Assembly (NCBI RefSeq): GCF_035582795.1
Contig: NC_134365.1
Span: 137,729,077-137,793,076 of the forward strand
Reading direction: 5' to 3'
Length of the DNA stretch: 64,000 nucleotides
From: Mycteria americana
Taxonomy: Eukaryota; Chordata; Aves; Ciconiiformes; Ciconiidae
Below are positions 40,301-50,248 of the stretch, piece after piece; positions within the stretch are counted from its first letter, which is position 1; every line of letters begins with the position of its first letter. A model generated the notes under the pieces. That model ran no database searches. It saw only the letters and a list, made by a program, of their open reading frames with translations, and was not told the DNA's origin. Both the position numbers and the translations under genes were made by a program.

Positions 40301-43300
40301 TACACAGCAGCTTTCTCAACTGTGCAGATGTACCTTAACTTGCTTTAGTCCATTTGAGATTTTATTTTATTTTTTTAAAGATGCAGCATATGCAAATTAG
40401 ACAAGATAAAAGATATCATCTGACATATCAGGCCTGTACTAATAGCAGAAATCAAATATATTCTGTCTGACTGTATCTGTGCATCTTTCAGAGCTAAAGA
40501 AAAGTCAGTTTCACCGATGTAACCAGAATGCACCATCAATAATATGCCGTAACAATAAATAGTTTAATTCCAGCCAGGCAACGCTTTTGCTCTCAGTCAC
40601 AGAACAGAATCACAGAATCATTTAGGTTTGAAAAGACCTTTAAGATCATCAAGTCCAACCGTAAACCTAACAGCGCCAAGTCCACCGCTAAACCAAGTCC
40701 CTAAGCACCACATCTACACATCTTTTAAGTACCTCCAGGGATGCTGACTCAACCACTTCCCTGGGCAGCCTGTTCCAGTGCTGGACAACCCTTTCAGTGA
40801 AGAAATTTTTCCTAATATCCAACCTAAACCTCTCCTGATGCAACTTGAGGCTGTTTCCTCTTGTCCTATGGCTTGTTACTTGGGAGAAGAAACCGACACC
40901 CACCTTGCTATACAGCCTCGTTTCAGGTAGTTGTAGAGAGCAATAAGGTCTCCCCTCAGCCTCCTTTTCTCCAGGCTAAACAACCTCAGTTCCCTCAGCT
41001 GCTCCTCAGAAGACTTGCTCTCCAGACCCTTCACCAGCTTCGTTGCCCTTCTCTGGACACGCTCCAGCACCTCCATGTCTCTCTTGTAGTGAGGGGCCCA
41101 AAACTGAACACAGCATTCGAGGTGCAGCCTCACCAGTGCCCAGTACAGGGGCACGATCACTTCCCTAGTCCTGCTGGCCACACTATTTCTGATACAAGCC
41201 AGGATGCTGTTGGCCTTCTTGGCCACCTGGGCACACTGCCAGCTCATATTCAGGTGGCTGTCAACCAACACCCCCAGGTCCTTTTCTGCTGGGCAGCTTT
41301 CCAGCCACTCTTCCCCAAGCCTGTAGCGTTGCATGGGGCTGCTGTGACCCAAGTGCAGGACCCGGCACTTGGCCTTGTTGAACCTCATACAATTGGCCTC
41401 GGCCCATCGATCCAGCCTGTCCAGGTCCCTCTGTAGAGCCTTCCTACCCTCAAGCAGATCAACACTCCTGCCCAACTTGGTGTCTTCTGCAAACTTCCTC
41501 AGGGTGCACTTGATCCCCTCATCCAGATCATTAATAAAGATATTAAACAGAACTGGCCCCAGTACTGAGCCCTGGGGAACACCACTTGCGACCGGCTGCC
41601 AGCTGGATTTAACTCCATTCACCACCACTCTTTGGATCCAGCCAGTTTTTTTACCCAGCAAAGCGTATGCCCATCCAAGCCATGAGCAGCCAGTTTCTCC
41701 AGGAGAATGCTGTGGGAAACAGTGTCAAAGGCTTTACTGAAGCCTTGGTAGATGACATCCACAGCCTTTCCCATATCCACTAAGTGGGTCAGCTTGTCAC
41801 AGAAGGAGATCAGGTTGGTTAAGCAGGACCTGCCTTTCATAAACCCATGCTGACTGGGCCTGATCACCTGCTTGTCCTGTATGTGCCATGTGATGGCACT
41901 CATGATGATCTGCTCCATAACCTTCCCTGTCACAGAAGTCAGGCTGACAGGCCTGTAGTTCCCTGGATCCTCCTTCCGGCCCTTCTTGTAGATGGGCGTC
42001 ACATTTGCTAACTTCCAGTCGACTGGGACCTCCCCGGTTAGCCAGGACTGCTGGCTAACAATGTCTAGTTCCATCATGAATAACAGAACCACATCCAAAT
42101 ACATGAAAGTACTTTATATAGCAATTTTTCTTCAGTTTGTGGATGACCTCATGAAGTTGCTTCCCTTTCATCTCTCCAAAACACTTCTATGCTGGTAAAT
42201 ATTCAATTGATTACCTGTCTCCAAATCGGCAGGAACCTGTTTTAATATAAAATGGGCAATTTGCTCTATCCTTCTCTGTTCCTATATTCTCTGGGGGCTC
42301 TGGGTTATGCCAGGTCACACCATTCTCCAGCTGTGGAAAAACATCAAAATACACAGAAGTTAGAAAAGAATAAAGAGATGTAATGTAAAACTACCAGTGA
42401 TATCCACATGCAATTATGAACACTGTGCTACTACAAGACAAGCTGAAACTATTTTAAGCATTGTTTTATAAAGCTGCCCAGTGCCTTAGGTCTCTGGTGA
42501 TGGAAACTTCTTTTCTTGATAATTGTTCAGTTTTAAGAACAAGTCTATATTCATAATTTTTTTTGTTGTTGTTAAAAAGAAGTCACCAAACTGGATGTTT
42601 TCTTTTGCTAAAGGAAAAGCTTCTTAAGATTTTATAACCAAAAGAGTTGCAATAGTATTTGTTCCTGAAACAATGATTTCATTTGTCATCTACGAGAATT
42701 ACAAATATTGGCACAGATTCTTTCCATTCAGGTAAGCCCATTACCTACTTCACTCCAGGACCCACTGAGCAGCACTTTATACACCTGGCAGATAGAAAGC
42801 TAGGACTATTTACTTATTTGCCTTTGCAACAGCTCAAAGCTCAGTAAGGTTATCGCTATTACTTTTTATGCAGCTAGAAAAGGCTAAAATAAAAGTAACC
42901 TGCCAAAGGCCAGAAATTAAAAAAAATTAAATTCATAGTTAGCACTGGAATTAAAAGCCTCCATACTGCTCATCTCAGGCCATTAAGGTTTCTGTAACTG
43001 AAAATGGAATTATCAAGTTGCAAGCGTTGATCGACTACAAACAAAACACACATTTTAAAAAGGGAATTTTTATTTTGTTAGCCAAAAGATCCGTGAAGCT
43101 GACTAGCCTAAGTTCTCATTTTAAATCAACTGAGAACTGTTTCTTCACAAGCAGTATTTGACCCTGTTACTAGTTCTGTTCTTGACTCTCAGCCATAATT
43201 TTCTTGCAACAAAACAGCACTGTCACTTCAACAGTGTCAACAGTAAGTAACTGAACCCTGAACTGATACTATAATCAAGTCTCTAATACACCACATTTCT

Positions 43301-46300
43301 GCCTATTCCCTTGCAAAACCGGCTGCATTTTGAGCTTGAGCTCTGGGAAGGTAATAGTTCAGAGCATTTTTCTACTCATATTATGAAATAAAGGAGTTAA
43401 GAGTCCCTACCTAAAAAACTGTTTAAACATAATTTGGAACTGAATGCAACTCCAGTGTAGCTATGGCAATCAATATACAATGGGTTAATTAGGTTAAAAC
43501 TTAATTTTCAGATTCATGCAGTGGTTTAAGCAGAGCAAGAATCTTCACAAGTTTAACCGTATGACAGGGATAAAAAGCCAAATTATTTTCCAAGGCAAAA
43601 GGAAAGGCTGAATTCATCCTCTCTAAGATTCAAATGAAGACTGCTGTTTTCTTTACTACACACTGCCAGCTTGAGATCCATGCTCTTCCAGGCACCAGAG
43701 CAGTCAGCCGCTTTCTCCCCCACCTTTTTTTTTTTTTTTCCTTAAGGATCTGTGCCCTCCTCTACTGCTAAACCCTTTTATTTAGAGCCTGCCATCTGCT
43801 TAAAAAAACAAGTTTGTCTTGCCACCCAGAAGGACTGACAGATTTATTTAGAACTCCAATTCACAAATAAACCATCATGCAGTGTTTTTTAACAGCACAC
43901 GGCAGTATTTCCAGATTCATTTTGACTCAGATCTCCTGAACAGGAATAAGCATGCACAACTGCACTGCCACCAACCAGCCAGAAATATGCTTAATTATGT
44001 TCCACCCAGTAAATAGTTGTTTACAGCTCCTGCAAGCCACTACATATTAAATTTATTCAGGCCATTAGGTTCTTGAGAGCAGATGGACAACACGCTAGAA
44101 GGCAAACACCGGATGGCAATTAAATTACTTTTCAGTTCTTCTTCAAAACGCCTCTGAGCATACCTGGCTTTCAGCTTGATCCAGCATCCTCTGCACAGCT
44201 GCCTATAAATGGTGCAAACACAGGACTAGTGAAAACCCTGAGGACACGCAAAACATCTGGTTTCTTTAGTTAAGAACCTAATTTACAATACTCAATGATT
44301 ATGCGTAATAAAGGTTTGATGGGGTTTGCTTTAAAAACTGAAGTTTTACTTTTGCTCTGTAGCAATTCATGTACTAGAAAGCCATTAAAGGATACATCAG
44401 ATAAGACCCTCATGTAGATGATTTTCTAATCTAAATGCTAGACAACTTAAAAAGTTTCATTTTCTTCTTTTTTAAAACTATAATTGAACTACTGAATACT
44501 TAATTATATCTCCTGCTCTAGTACTCGGTCTGGTTACAGTTAAACTCATAATCATTTAGGGGCACTAAACTTTTTAACTTAGAACATTCTATGTAACACA
44601 CAGAAAAACACATTGCTTAGTGAGCCTCTGTTAAAGCAAAACATATGATATTAAAGTTTCTTAACAGTTAGAAGTTCACTGTATCCAGCCTTCCAAATAC
44701 AGAAAAACAATGAGGATATTCTGTCCCTTCCTTCTTCTAAGTGGGCTGAGCAAAACAATAAAGTCACTCTCCAAAACTGGCTGGAAATTAGTTCTAACAA
44801 ATTATTCTAAGAAGTTCCAAGAAAAAAGACATTTAAACGTAACCAATACAAGAAAATATGCTAGCATTGTTCTAATTTGGAAGAAAATTAATTAAATTAA
44901 AAAAGAGGAAGAGCAAATAAAAAATAAAGAAGTGCAATCCAAGATGAGGACCCAGACAGCATCTGATACTAATGATCAAGTATGTCAGATATTATCCACC
45001 CTATTAAATAAATAAATAACCAAAACCAAAAAGCCACCAAACCAGAAAAATCTATTTTCTCATCTTAGGGAAGGAAAAAAAGTATGTTTTTTAATCAGTA
45101 AGTCAAATTCTGACTAAACTGCTGTTTCAAGAGACAGGCCAAATCAATTGAACAACGTTCTGCTGCTGAAATGGGTGGCTCCACTCCCAGCTGGGTACTC
45201 AGTTTCCCCCTGGGTGCCTGTCAATGCCCTCTATGAGCCAATTTAGCTCACTAAACCAGTAAAATAGTAACCCAGAAAAAAACACCACAAACAAACCAAC
45301 AACCAACAAAAAAGAAAGCGGCTTTCACCTAGTTCAGGGAACCAAATTAGCCCACTGAGGGCTTGGACAAACTCAAACTCAAGGAGAGGGAAGGAACAAA
45401 ATCCTGTTACCATGGTTCAACTCTCTTGGAACTATATCTCAACCTTAAATAAAGGACACGATCATCATTTTCTCTCCCTACTCTGCAAAGAGAGAAATGG
45501 ACACTTAACACAGGAGGAAGTAAGACAGGAAATACAACAACTGCTGTTCTTCATTCCTCATGCAAGCATTGCTCAATCAGTGACACAACCAACTACTAAA
45601 TGCAGGAGACAATACTGTTTGCTCCTGTCTCTTCTCCTGCTGTGGCTACAAGACACAGTAACAAGACACCTCCCAGTGAAACAACTGGAATCTTTTGCGA
45701 TTGTGGAGAAACTAAAATGTCCGGATCCTAGAAAGCTGCAATCCCCCTTTACTGGCAATAGGCCAGGCCTCACGTTGGATTTCTGTACAGGACATCTTAC
45801 ATCCAGGTCATTCAACTTCTAAAACTTAAGAAGAATGTATCGTTAACATAAATGTTATCAATGACTAGTATCTTCAGTATCATTTTTTTCTCCACCCAAG
45901 GAGCTCTGAAAAAAAGATACGTCCTGTTGGATGAGTCATGTAAAGAAGAGCTGTAATGTATCTTTTGATTAAGAACTGTGTTAAGGAACAGCAGCAATGT
46001 AATTCCATATCCTTATTGGGCATTTTCTTCAACGCTGTGTTCAGCTGGGACATTAAGCAAGGATTATCTTTAATGTATGATGCAAAAAGTGCACATATCA
46101 GAACCTGCATTCACAGCATGCCTTTGTATTTAACTGATGTAAAAAATTACATGCTATGAACAACCAGATGCGCTAAAGCTAGTTATCCTTCTAGGTATAT
46201 GGATTCACTAGATCCTCTTTAACAATAAATAATAGTTTCAGGAATTTAGACAGAATGGAGAGAAGAAGTAACTAACACATTTATATGTTTGCTGATTAGA

Positions 46301-49300
46301 ATAAAATCCCTCTTCAACACGCATGAACTGTTGCATCTGATAATGTAAGAGGATATGTAACATGTTTATCCGCCCACTGCCAGGAATCACCTCTCTCTCT
46401 CTCTTCTCCTGTTGTTTCTGCTGTGCCACTTCTCTCTCTTTTCTTTGCTGCTCTTCCCATTCTTCTTTGATCTTCCTCTTTATGATAAAAAAATATTTTA
46501 AAAAATTATTTAAGGAAACAAATGCTTTATAATCAGTCAAATTCAAAACTATCATGTTGCATTACAACTCTGTCCTGGTTTCGGCTGGGATAGAGTTAAT
46601 TTTCTTTCTAGTAGCCGGTATAGTGCTGTGCTTTGGATTTTAGTATAAGAATAATATTGATAACAGGCTGATGTTTTGGCTGTCGCTAAGCGGTGTTTAC
46701 ACTGGTCAAGGATTCTTTCCCCCTTCAGCTCCCCATGCTCTGCCAGGTGCCCAAGAAATGGGAGGGGGCACAGCCAGGATAGTTGATCCAAACTGACCAA
46801 AGGGCTATTCCATACCATATGATGTCATGCCCAGTATATAAACTGGGGGAAGTTGGCCAGGGGGTAGCGATCATTGCTCGGGGACTGGCCGGGTGTCGGT
46901 CGGCGGGTGGTGAGCGGTTGTAATTTTTTTTTATATATATTTTCTTTTTTTTTTCCCCTCCCTTGGGTTTTGTTTCTCTCTCTCTCTCATTGTTTTTTTT
47001 TTCCCCCTCTCATTATAATTCATTATTATTATTACTATTATTTTGTTCCAATTATTAAACTGTTATTATCTCAACCCACGAGTTTTCTTACTTTTGCTCT
47101 TTCGATTCTCTCCCCCATCCCATCGGGGGGGGAAGTGAGCGAGCGGCTGCGTGGTGCTTGGCTGCCAGCTGGGGCTAAACCACGACAAACTCCTTGACCA
47201 TTAAGTTCTCATCCAGTCATAAGCAACTAAATCTCTTGACAAAAACCCTTTTAAAAAGTCTTTTTTGTTTTTTCAATTTTGCTCTTCTAGAATGAAGAAA
47301 GAAGAGCTTATGCTTTCAAACATACCAATGTCAAGGAAACTGGGTCCACTACAGAACAGTAAACACTATTACACTAAGTCTACCTTATTGCCAGACACAA
47401 CTGTAACAATCAGTTTATACATCACCTCTTCTTCTTCTTGACGTTTTCTTGCAGCCTCTTCTTTTTCTTTCTTAAGCTTGAACTCTTCTTGGGCCTTTTC
47501 TTCTCTCAGCAACCACTGCTCATGTAGTTTTTGTCTACCAAGGAAACCAGATACCACTTAGACAAAATCTAATGACTACCCACAACTGATGCAATTGTCA
47601 TGCATACAATCCAAATTTATTAGTTCAGCAATAACTACAGCTTATCTAATCTTTAAAAGACAAAATTCCACAGGAATCATTCAGGCTTTAGAAAAAAACT
47701 GTGTGGCCTGAAATATACAAAAAGGATTCCATTTTACAGAATATATTGAAACTTTCCAAAGTATCAAAATGGAATTGACTACAAACATATCTACTGCATA
47801 TATGCCATTTTTTTGATTTTTCACCTTTCTGCCTCAAGTTTTTTTTCTTCTTCTTCTTCTTCCTCCTCTTCTTCCAGTTCTTCCTCTTCCTCCTCAGAGA
47901 CCGATTCATCTTTTTCTGTAGCTTCTGAGAAAAAACACAAAACAATGCTTCTAAATAACTGGATGTTATAGTCAGCAAAGATACACAAAATTATATCCTT
48001 TTAAAAAACCAAAAAGATAAAAAAAAAATCACTACTAGTTCCACTGACAATAGAAACACTTCAGTTACCTGAGTCTCTTAGTTTGGCAAGAGCCTGCCGC
48101 TTTTTTTTTCGCTTTTCTTTCTTCAGAATAGCTCTGTATTTTTGATGGCTGAAGATGAGAGAATATTATTTACATCAAAACACCCAAACAAAATATTTTT
48201 ACTGTCATACATGCACTCAATTTACATCAGCAGTACAAAACCTCGCCAACTGCAAAATTAACAGCTATTCATATGAAACAGTAACTCTACAGGGACATCT
48301 GACACGACAATGAAATCTGCAGCTATGCTGTTAGAGCTGCATGTGGACAGCAGCAACGATCACATATGGACACAGCGCAGAGGGTCTCATCCTTCTTCAA
48401 CTCTGCAGTACTTGATGTTACCACCAACTCCATGAAATCTCCCTTAGCTCCTGAAACTTGGTCACTAGATAAGATTAGGGAGAAAAATTTGGGGATCTCT
48501 TACCCTGTAATTTTGGCACACCTTTCAGCACATTCTAGGCTTCCTCTCTTTTACACGGTATGAAATTTTAAGTCCCTTCCCTCCTCCCTTGATATTCTCT
48601 ACAGGCAGCAGTCTTAATGTATAGATAACAAAAGCACACTTAATAGCCACCACAGATAATGCTCAGGTCTACCCTTCTGCTGCTGAAGCTTGGCCACTCA
48701 TCCTTGCTTGTCTGACAGCTCTGCAAGGCTGCCCACAAACAGCACCATGTTTTCATTATGGTTAAAAACCCTCTTAAGTATCTGAAAGCCTTTTTGTATC
48801 AACCCCTTTTCTGTCATTTTTCATTCTAGCTCTTTTTTCTAGCCAGTTGGTAATGGAAAAACAGGGGGGGAGGGATGATCTTCAACTCTTGTTATTCTGC
48901 CATACCAAATATTGATGGATGGTCAAAATCTTCCCATTTTGCAGTATGTAACTTTAAAAGATTCCATAGGTATAACTCGGACAGCCAAAACCTCACCCGC
49001 CTCTCTAACCCTTCCCTTCAGGGTTACTCACAACCTCACCATCTGCACACCTGCATGTGCCTTCGATAACATCGTGGTGGTTATCCTGGCAGCAGAGTGC
49101 CTGCCCTCAAAGACCAATACCTGACTGCAAGCTCTGCCCACATCTGAGCCTTCTACCTTTGATCAAGCAAGCCTAGCGACTCCTCCTGTAAAGTCACCTG
49201 CCTGAAAGGAATCTCATCCGCTCAGCAGGTGCCTAGAGCTGACAAGCAAGGATACCTCCTTCCCAGTTCCCAGGCTTTCTTAGGTGCTCTTGAAGCCCAA

Positions 49301-50229
49301 GGAAGAAAGAGAGCAACTCTCCTCACTCCCGGGCCACAGCAGCAGATGAGGAGATAGGCAAACAGCTGAAGCGTACAGAGCAGCAGCGTCCCAGCCGCTT
49401 CAGGGCTGGGGCTCGCCTCTCCCTCCAGCCACACGGCACTGGCGAGCAAGGCCACTCCAGCAAGCGGGGAGTGTAGGTGTTTGCAAAGACCTGGAGGCCG
49501 GGACCGCGGGTCCCATCATCTGCGGAGGGGACCGGCCGGGGCTCAGCCCAGGCACGCACATGCCGGCTGCCTCCCCGCGCCGCGGCCTCACGCCGCCCCA
49601 CGGCCGCCGCCGCCGCTTCCCCCGGGCGTGGGGAGTTCACCCCCGCCGCGCCAGCAGCGCGAGTAGGCGGGCCGCAGCGGAGGCCCAGCGGCGGCCGCCC
49701 GAGCGCGCTCGGCCGGGGCGCAGCAGCGCCGGCTCCCCCCGCGGCCGGGCCGGGCCGGGCCGGGCCGGGCCGGGCCGGGCCAGGCCGGGCAGGAGCCCCG
49801 GCAGCGCCAAGCGCCCCGCGCCGCTGCGCCCCCCCTACCCCCCGCGGCCCCGCCCGCTTCCGGCCCCGCCCCCCGGGCGCCCCCCGCGGCCCCGCTCGCC
49901 GCCCCCCAGTGCCAGGCCGCGCTCCCAGCCCCTGCCCCCACGGGCGCCGGTTACCCCCCCGCCCCCGCGCGCGGCGGCGGCGGCCAGTCGGCCATGGCCG
50001 CTGCCGCACGTCGCTGCGCCACTCCCAGGCCCGGCCGCGAGGCGGCCTCAGCTTCGGCCGCCGCGCGGCCGGGCGGCCTCGGCCGGGGCTGGGCCGTGAC
50101 CCTCCTCGGGGACCCCCGGGCCCTTCCCCTTCCCCCTGGAGGCGGCGGGGAGGCCCGGCACCGGCCTCGGCCTCGACCTCACCTCAACTTCCCCAGAGGG
50201 GACTCGGGCAGCAACATGGGCGCCGCCAT
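33825..50229 (-). CDS. ZRSR2: U2 small nuclear RNA auxiliary factor 35 kDa subunit-related protein 2
   Basis: Minus-strand exons in transcription order: 50229-50183, 48148-48069, 47924-47825, 47534-47426, 46477-46391, 44202-44164, 42330-42215, 37844-37631, 35269-35214, 35055-34946, 34306-33825. They total 1440 nt (479 aa plus TGA); the human protein is about 482 aa. ZRSR2 recognises the 3' splice site of U12-type introns and contacts U2-type ones. Domains: charged Lys/Glu coiled-coil N-terminus (about 16-155), C3H1 zinc finger 1 (C-x8-C-x5-C-x3-H, exons 7-8), UHM-type RRM ending NGRWY-like [14 protein letters not shown], zinc finger 2 (C-x7-C-x5-C-x3-H, exons 10-11), and a C-terminal Arg/Ser domain. 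All introns are GT-AG with U2-type donors. It is intact, and transcribed from a CpG island toward AP1S2. Confidence 0.97.
34307..34945 (-). other. ZRSR2: ZRSR2 intron 10
   Basis: 639 bp, donor GTGAGT, acceptor TGTTGCAG. No feature seen inside. Confidence 0.9.
34946..35055 (-). CDS. ZRSR2: ZRSR2 exon 10 (end of UHM)
   Basis: 110 nt, phase 2 in and phase 1 out. Encodes [37 protein letters not shown]. It includes the GRWYAG segment corresponding to the RxF loop of UHM domains, with Tyr in the aromatic position as in human ZRSR2, and the first Cys of finger 2. Confidence 0.96.
35214..35269 (-). CDS. ZRSR2: ZRSR2 exon 9
   Basis: 56 nt, 18 codons plus two bases: [18 protein letters not shown]. 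Central beta-strands (RNP1-like GNVYVQY) of the UHM. Acceptor CCTTAG, donor GTAAGT. Confidence 0.96.
35270..37630 (-). other. ZRSR2: ZRSR2 intron 8
   Basis: 2.36 kb, donor GTATGC. Contains a 158-codon minus-strand frame at 35495-35971 without a recognised domain, probably chance, and an A-rich tract near 35435-35458. No transposon recognised. Confidence 0.8.
37631..37844 (-). CDS. ZRSR2: ZRSR2 exon 8
   Basis: 214 nt, first base completes Arg, then 71 codons starting [15 protein letters not shown] and ending NVGKVVQFK. Supplies the last Cys and His of zinc finger 1 and the first half of the UHM, including [12 protein letters not shown] and [17 protein letters not shown]. Confidence 0.97.
37845..42214 (-). 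other. ZRSR2: ZRSR2 intron 7
   Basis: 4.37 kb with donor GTAATC and acceptor GTCCAG. It holds the CR1 at about 40602-42080, which begins some 135 bp from the donor, plus T tracts near 38855 and 39968. Confidence 0.88.
40602..42080 (-). mobile_element. CR1 LINE, 5'-truncated, about 1.5 kb
   Basis: Minus-strand CR1 in the same direction as ZRSR2. Two overlapping frames (about 42080-41619 and 41661-40876) carry ORF2 reverse-transcriptase blocks: [55 protein letters not shown], then [20 protein letters not shown] and the C-terminal [18 protein letters not shown] frameshift near 41640-41660 splits the frame, and the catalytic FADD-type motif reads FAED, so the copy is inactive. The 3' tail is at 40602-40665, where the plus strand shows AATCACAGAATCATTTAGG. 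Most of ORF2 upstream and all of ORF1 are missing. Confidence 0.94.
42215..42330 (-). CDS. ZRSR2: ZRSR2 exon 7 (zinc finger 1)
   Basis: 116 nt: [20 protein letters not shown], then [18 protein letters not shown] plus two bases of Arg. Holds the first two Cys of the first C3H1 finger. Acceptor TTCCACAG, donor GTAATC. Confidence 0.96.
42331..44163 (-). other. ZRSR2: ZRSR2 intron 6
   Basis: 1.83 kb, donor GTATGC. Plain AT-rich sequence; nothing recognised apart from a T tract near 43725-43740. Confidence 0.85.
44164..44202 (-). CDS. ZRSR2: ZRSR2 exon 6 (39-nt small exon)
   Basis: 13 codons, [13 protein letters not shown], phase 0 at both ends, acceptor TTTATAG and donor GTATGC. Corresponds to the human ALQKMLDQAE segment before the first zinc finger. 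Found by homology; too short to stand out as an ORF. Confidence 0.93.
44203..46390 (-). other. ZRSR2: ZRSR2 intron 5
   Basis: 2.19 kb, donor GTGATT. A 136-codon plus-strand frame at 45412-45822 has no recognised domain. No transposon recognised. Confidence 0.82.
46391..46477 (-). CDS. ZRSR2: ZRSR2 exon 5
   Basis: 87 nt, 29 codons [29 protein letters not shown], phase 0 at both ends. Part of the charged helical N-terminal region. The acceptor (TTATCATAAAG) has a weak pyrimidine tract and the donor is GTGATT, so its splice sites are weaker than those of its neighbours. Confidence 0.94.
46566..47192 (+). mobile_element. solo endogenous-retrovirus LTR with 5-bp target duplication
   Basis: LTR 46571-47187 (617 bp) begins TGTCCTGGTTT and ends AAACCACGACA, an imperfect terminal inverted repeat with TG...CA ends. 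It is flanked by AACTC at 46566-46570 and 47188-47192. It has a TATATAAA box at 46835-46842 and a T/C and ATT-rich stretch at about 46922-47060; AATTATTAAAC at 47049-47059 may be the poly(A) signal region. No internal viral genes remain. It lies in ZRSR2 intron 4, opposite to the gene. The 5-bp duplication is the size expected for ERVL-like elements. Confidence 0.93.
47426..47534 (-). CDS. ZRSR2: ZRSR2 exon 4
   Basis: 109 nt; its first base completes Arg, then 36 codons beginning [19 protein letters not shown] and ending KRQEEEE. Highly conserved charged helix of the ZRSR2 N-terminus. Acceptor TTGGTAG, donor GTGATG. Confidence 0.96.
47825..47924 (-). CDS. ZRSR2: ZRSR2 exon 3 (acidic tract)
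   Basis: 100 nt: [20 protein letters not shown] continuing to KKLEAE plus two bases of Arg. Two glutamate runs, the longer one of ten Glu, encoded by mixed GAG/GAA with a GAA stretch on the minus strand. Acceptor TTCTCAG, donor GTGAAA. Confidence 0.93.
48069..48148 (-). CDS. ZRSR2: ZRSR2 exon 2 (basic tract)
   Basis: 80 nt: [26 protein letters not shown]. Lys/Arg-rich, probably nuclear-localising. One base completes Ser from exon 1. Acceptor TCTTCAG, donor GTAACT. Confidence 0.95.
48149..50182 (-). other. ZRSR2: ZRSR2 intron 1
   Basis: 2.03 kb. The promoter-proximal 0.7 kb (49480-50182) is part of the CpG island and carries the CCGGG pentamer array. The part nearer exon 2 (48150-49450) is ordinary sequence with no feature recognised. 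Confidence 0.85.
49742..49790. repeat. CCGGG pentanucleotide tandem repeat
   Basis: Roughly nine GGGCC units (49742-49781) with one imperfect copy after. The plus strand has regularly spaced GGG runs that could form a G-quadruplex. It sits in the first intron of ZRSR2. Confidence 0.92.
50183..50229 (-). CDS. ZRSR2: ZRSR2 exon 1 (coding part)
   Basis: 47 nt: [15 protein letters not shown] plus two bases of Ser, donor GTGAGG. The start was chosen because MAAP matches the human N-terminus, the ATG lies in a perfect CAAGATGGCGGC context, and the exon joins exon 2 in frame (Ser-His-Gln-Lys-Tyr). A second in-frame Met is codon 5. Confidence 0.92.
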
Positions 50230-50233
50230 CTTG
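50222..50233 (-). promoter_or_regulatory. ZRSR2: YY1/TISU element at the ZRSR2 start codon
   Basis: Minus strand reads CAAGATGGCGGC, a perfect match to the TISU consensus SAASATGGCGGC, which is also a YY1 site. TISU elements drive both transcription and cap-proximal initiation on very short 5' UTRs. Confidence 0.85.
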
Positions 50234-50248
50234 CGTTACCAAGGGGAT

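Noticed and set aside
40861-41436. 191-codon plus-strand frame
   Set aside because: Antisense shadow of the CR1 reverse-transcriptase frame.
46874-47197. 107-codon plus-strand frame
   Set aside because: Lies inside the LTR across T-rich and ATT repeats; not viral coding sequence.
49742-49790. Regular short repeat considered as a CRISPR array
   Set aside because: Five-base tandem units without spacers, in a vertebrate genome; it is a simple repeat.
33825-50229. Possible U12-type introns in ZRSR2, given its role in the minor spliceosome
   Set aside because: All ten introns are GT-AG and none of the donors resembles the RTATCCTT consensus.
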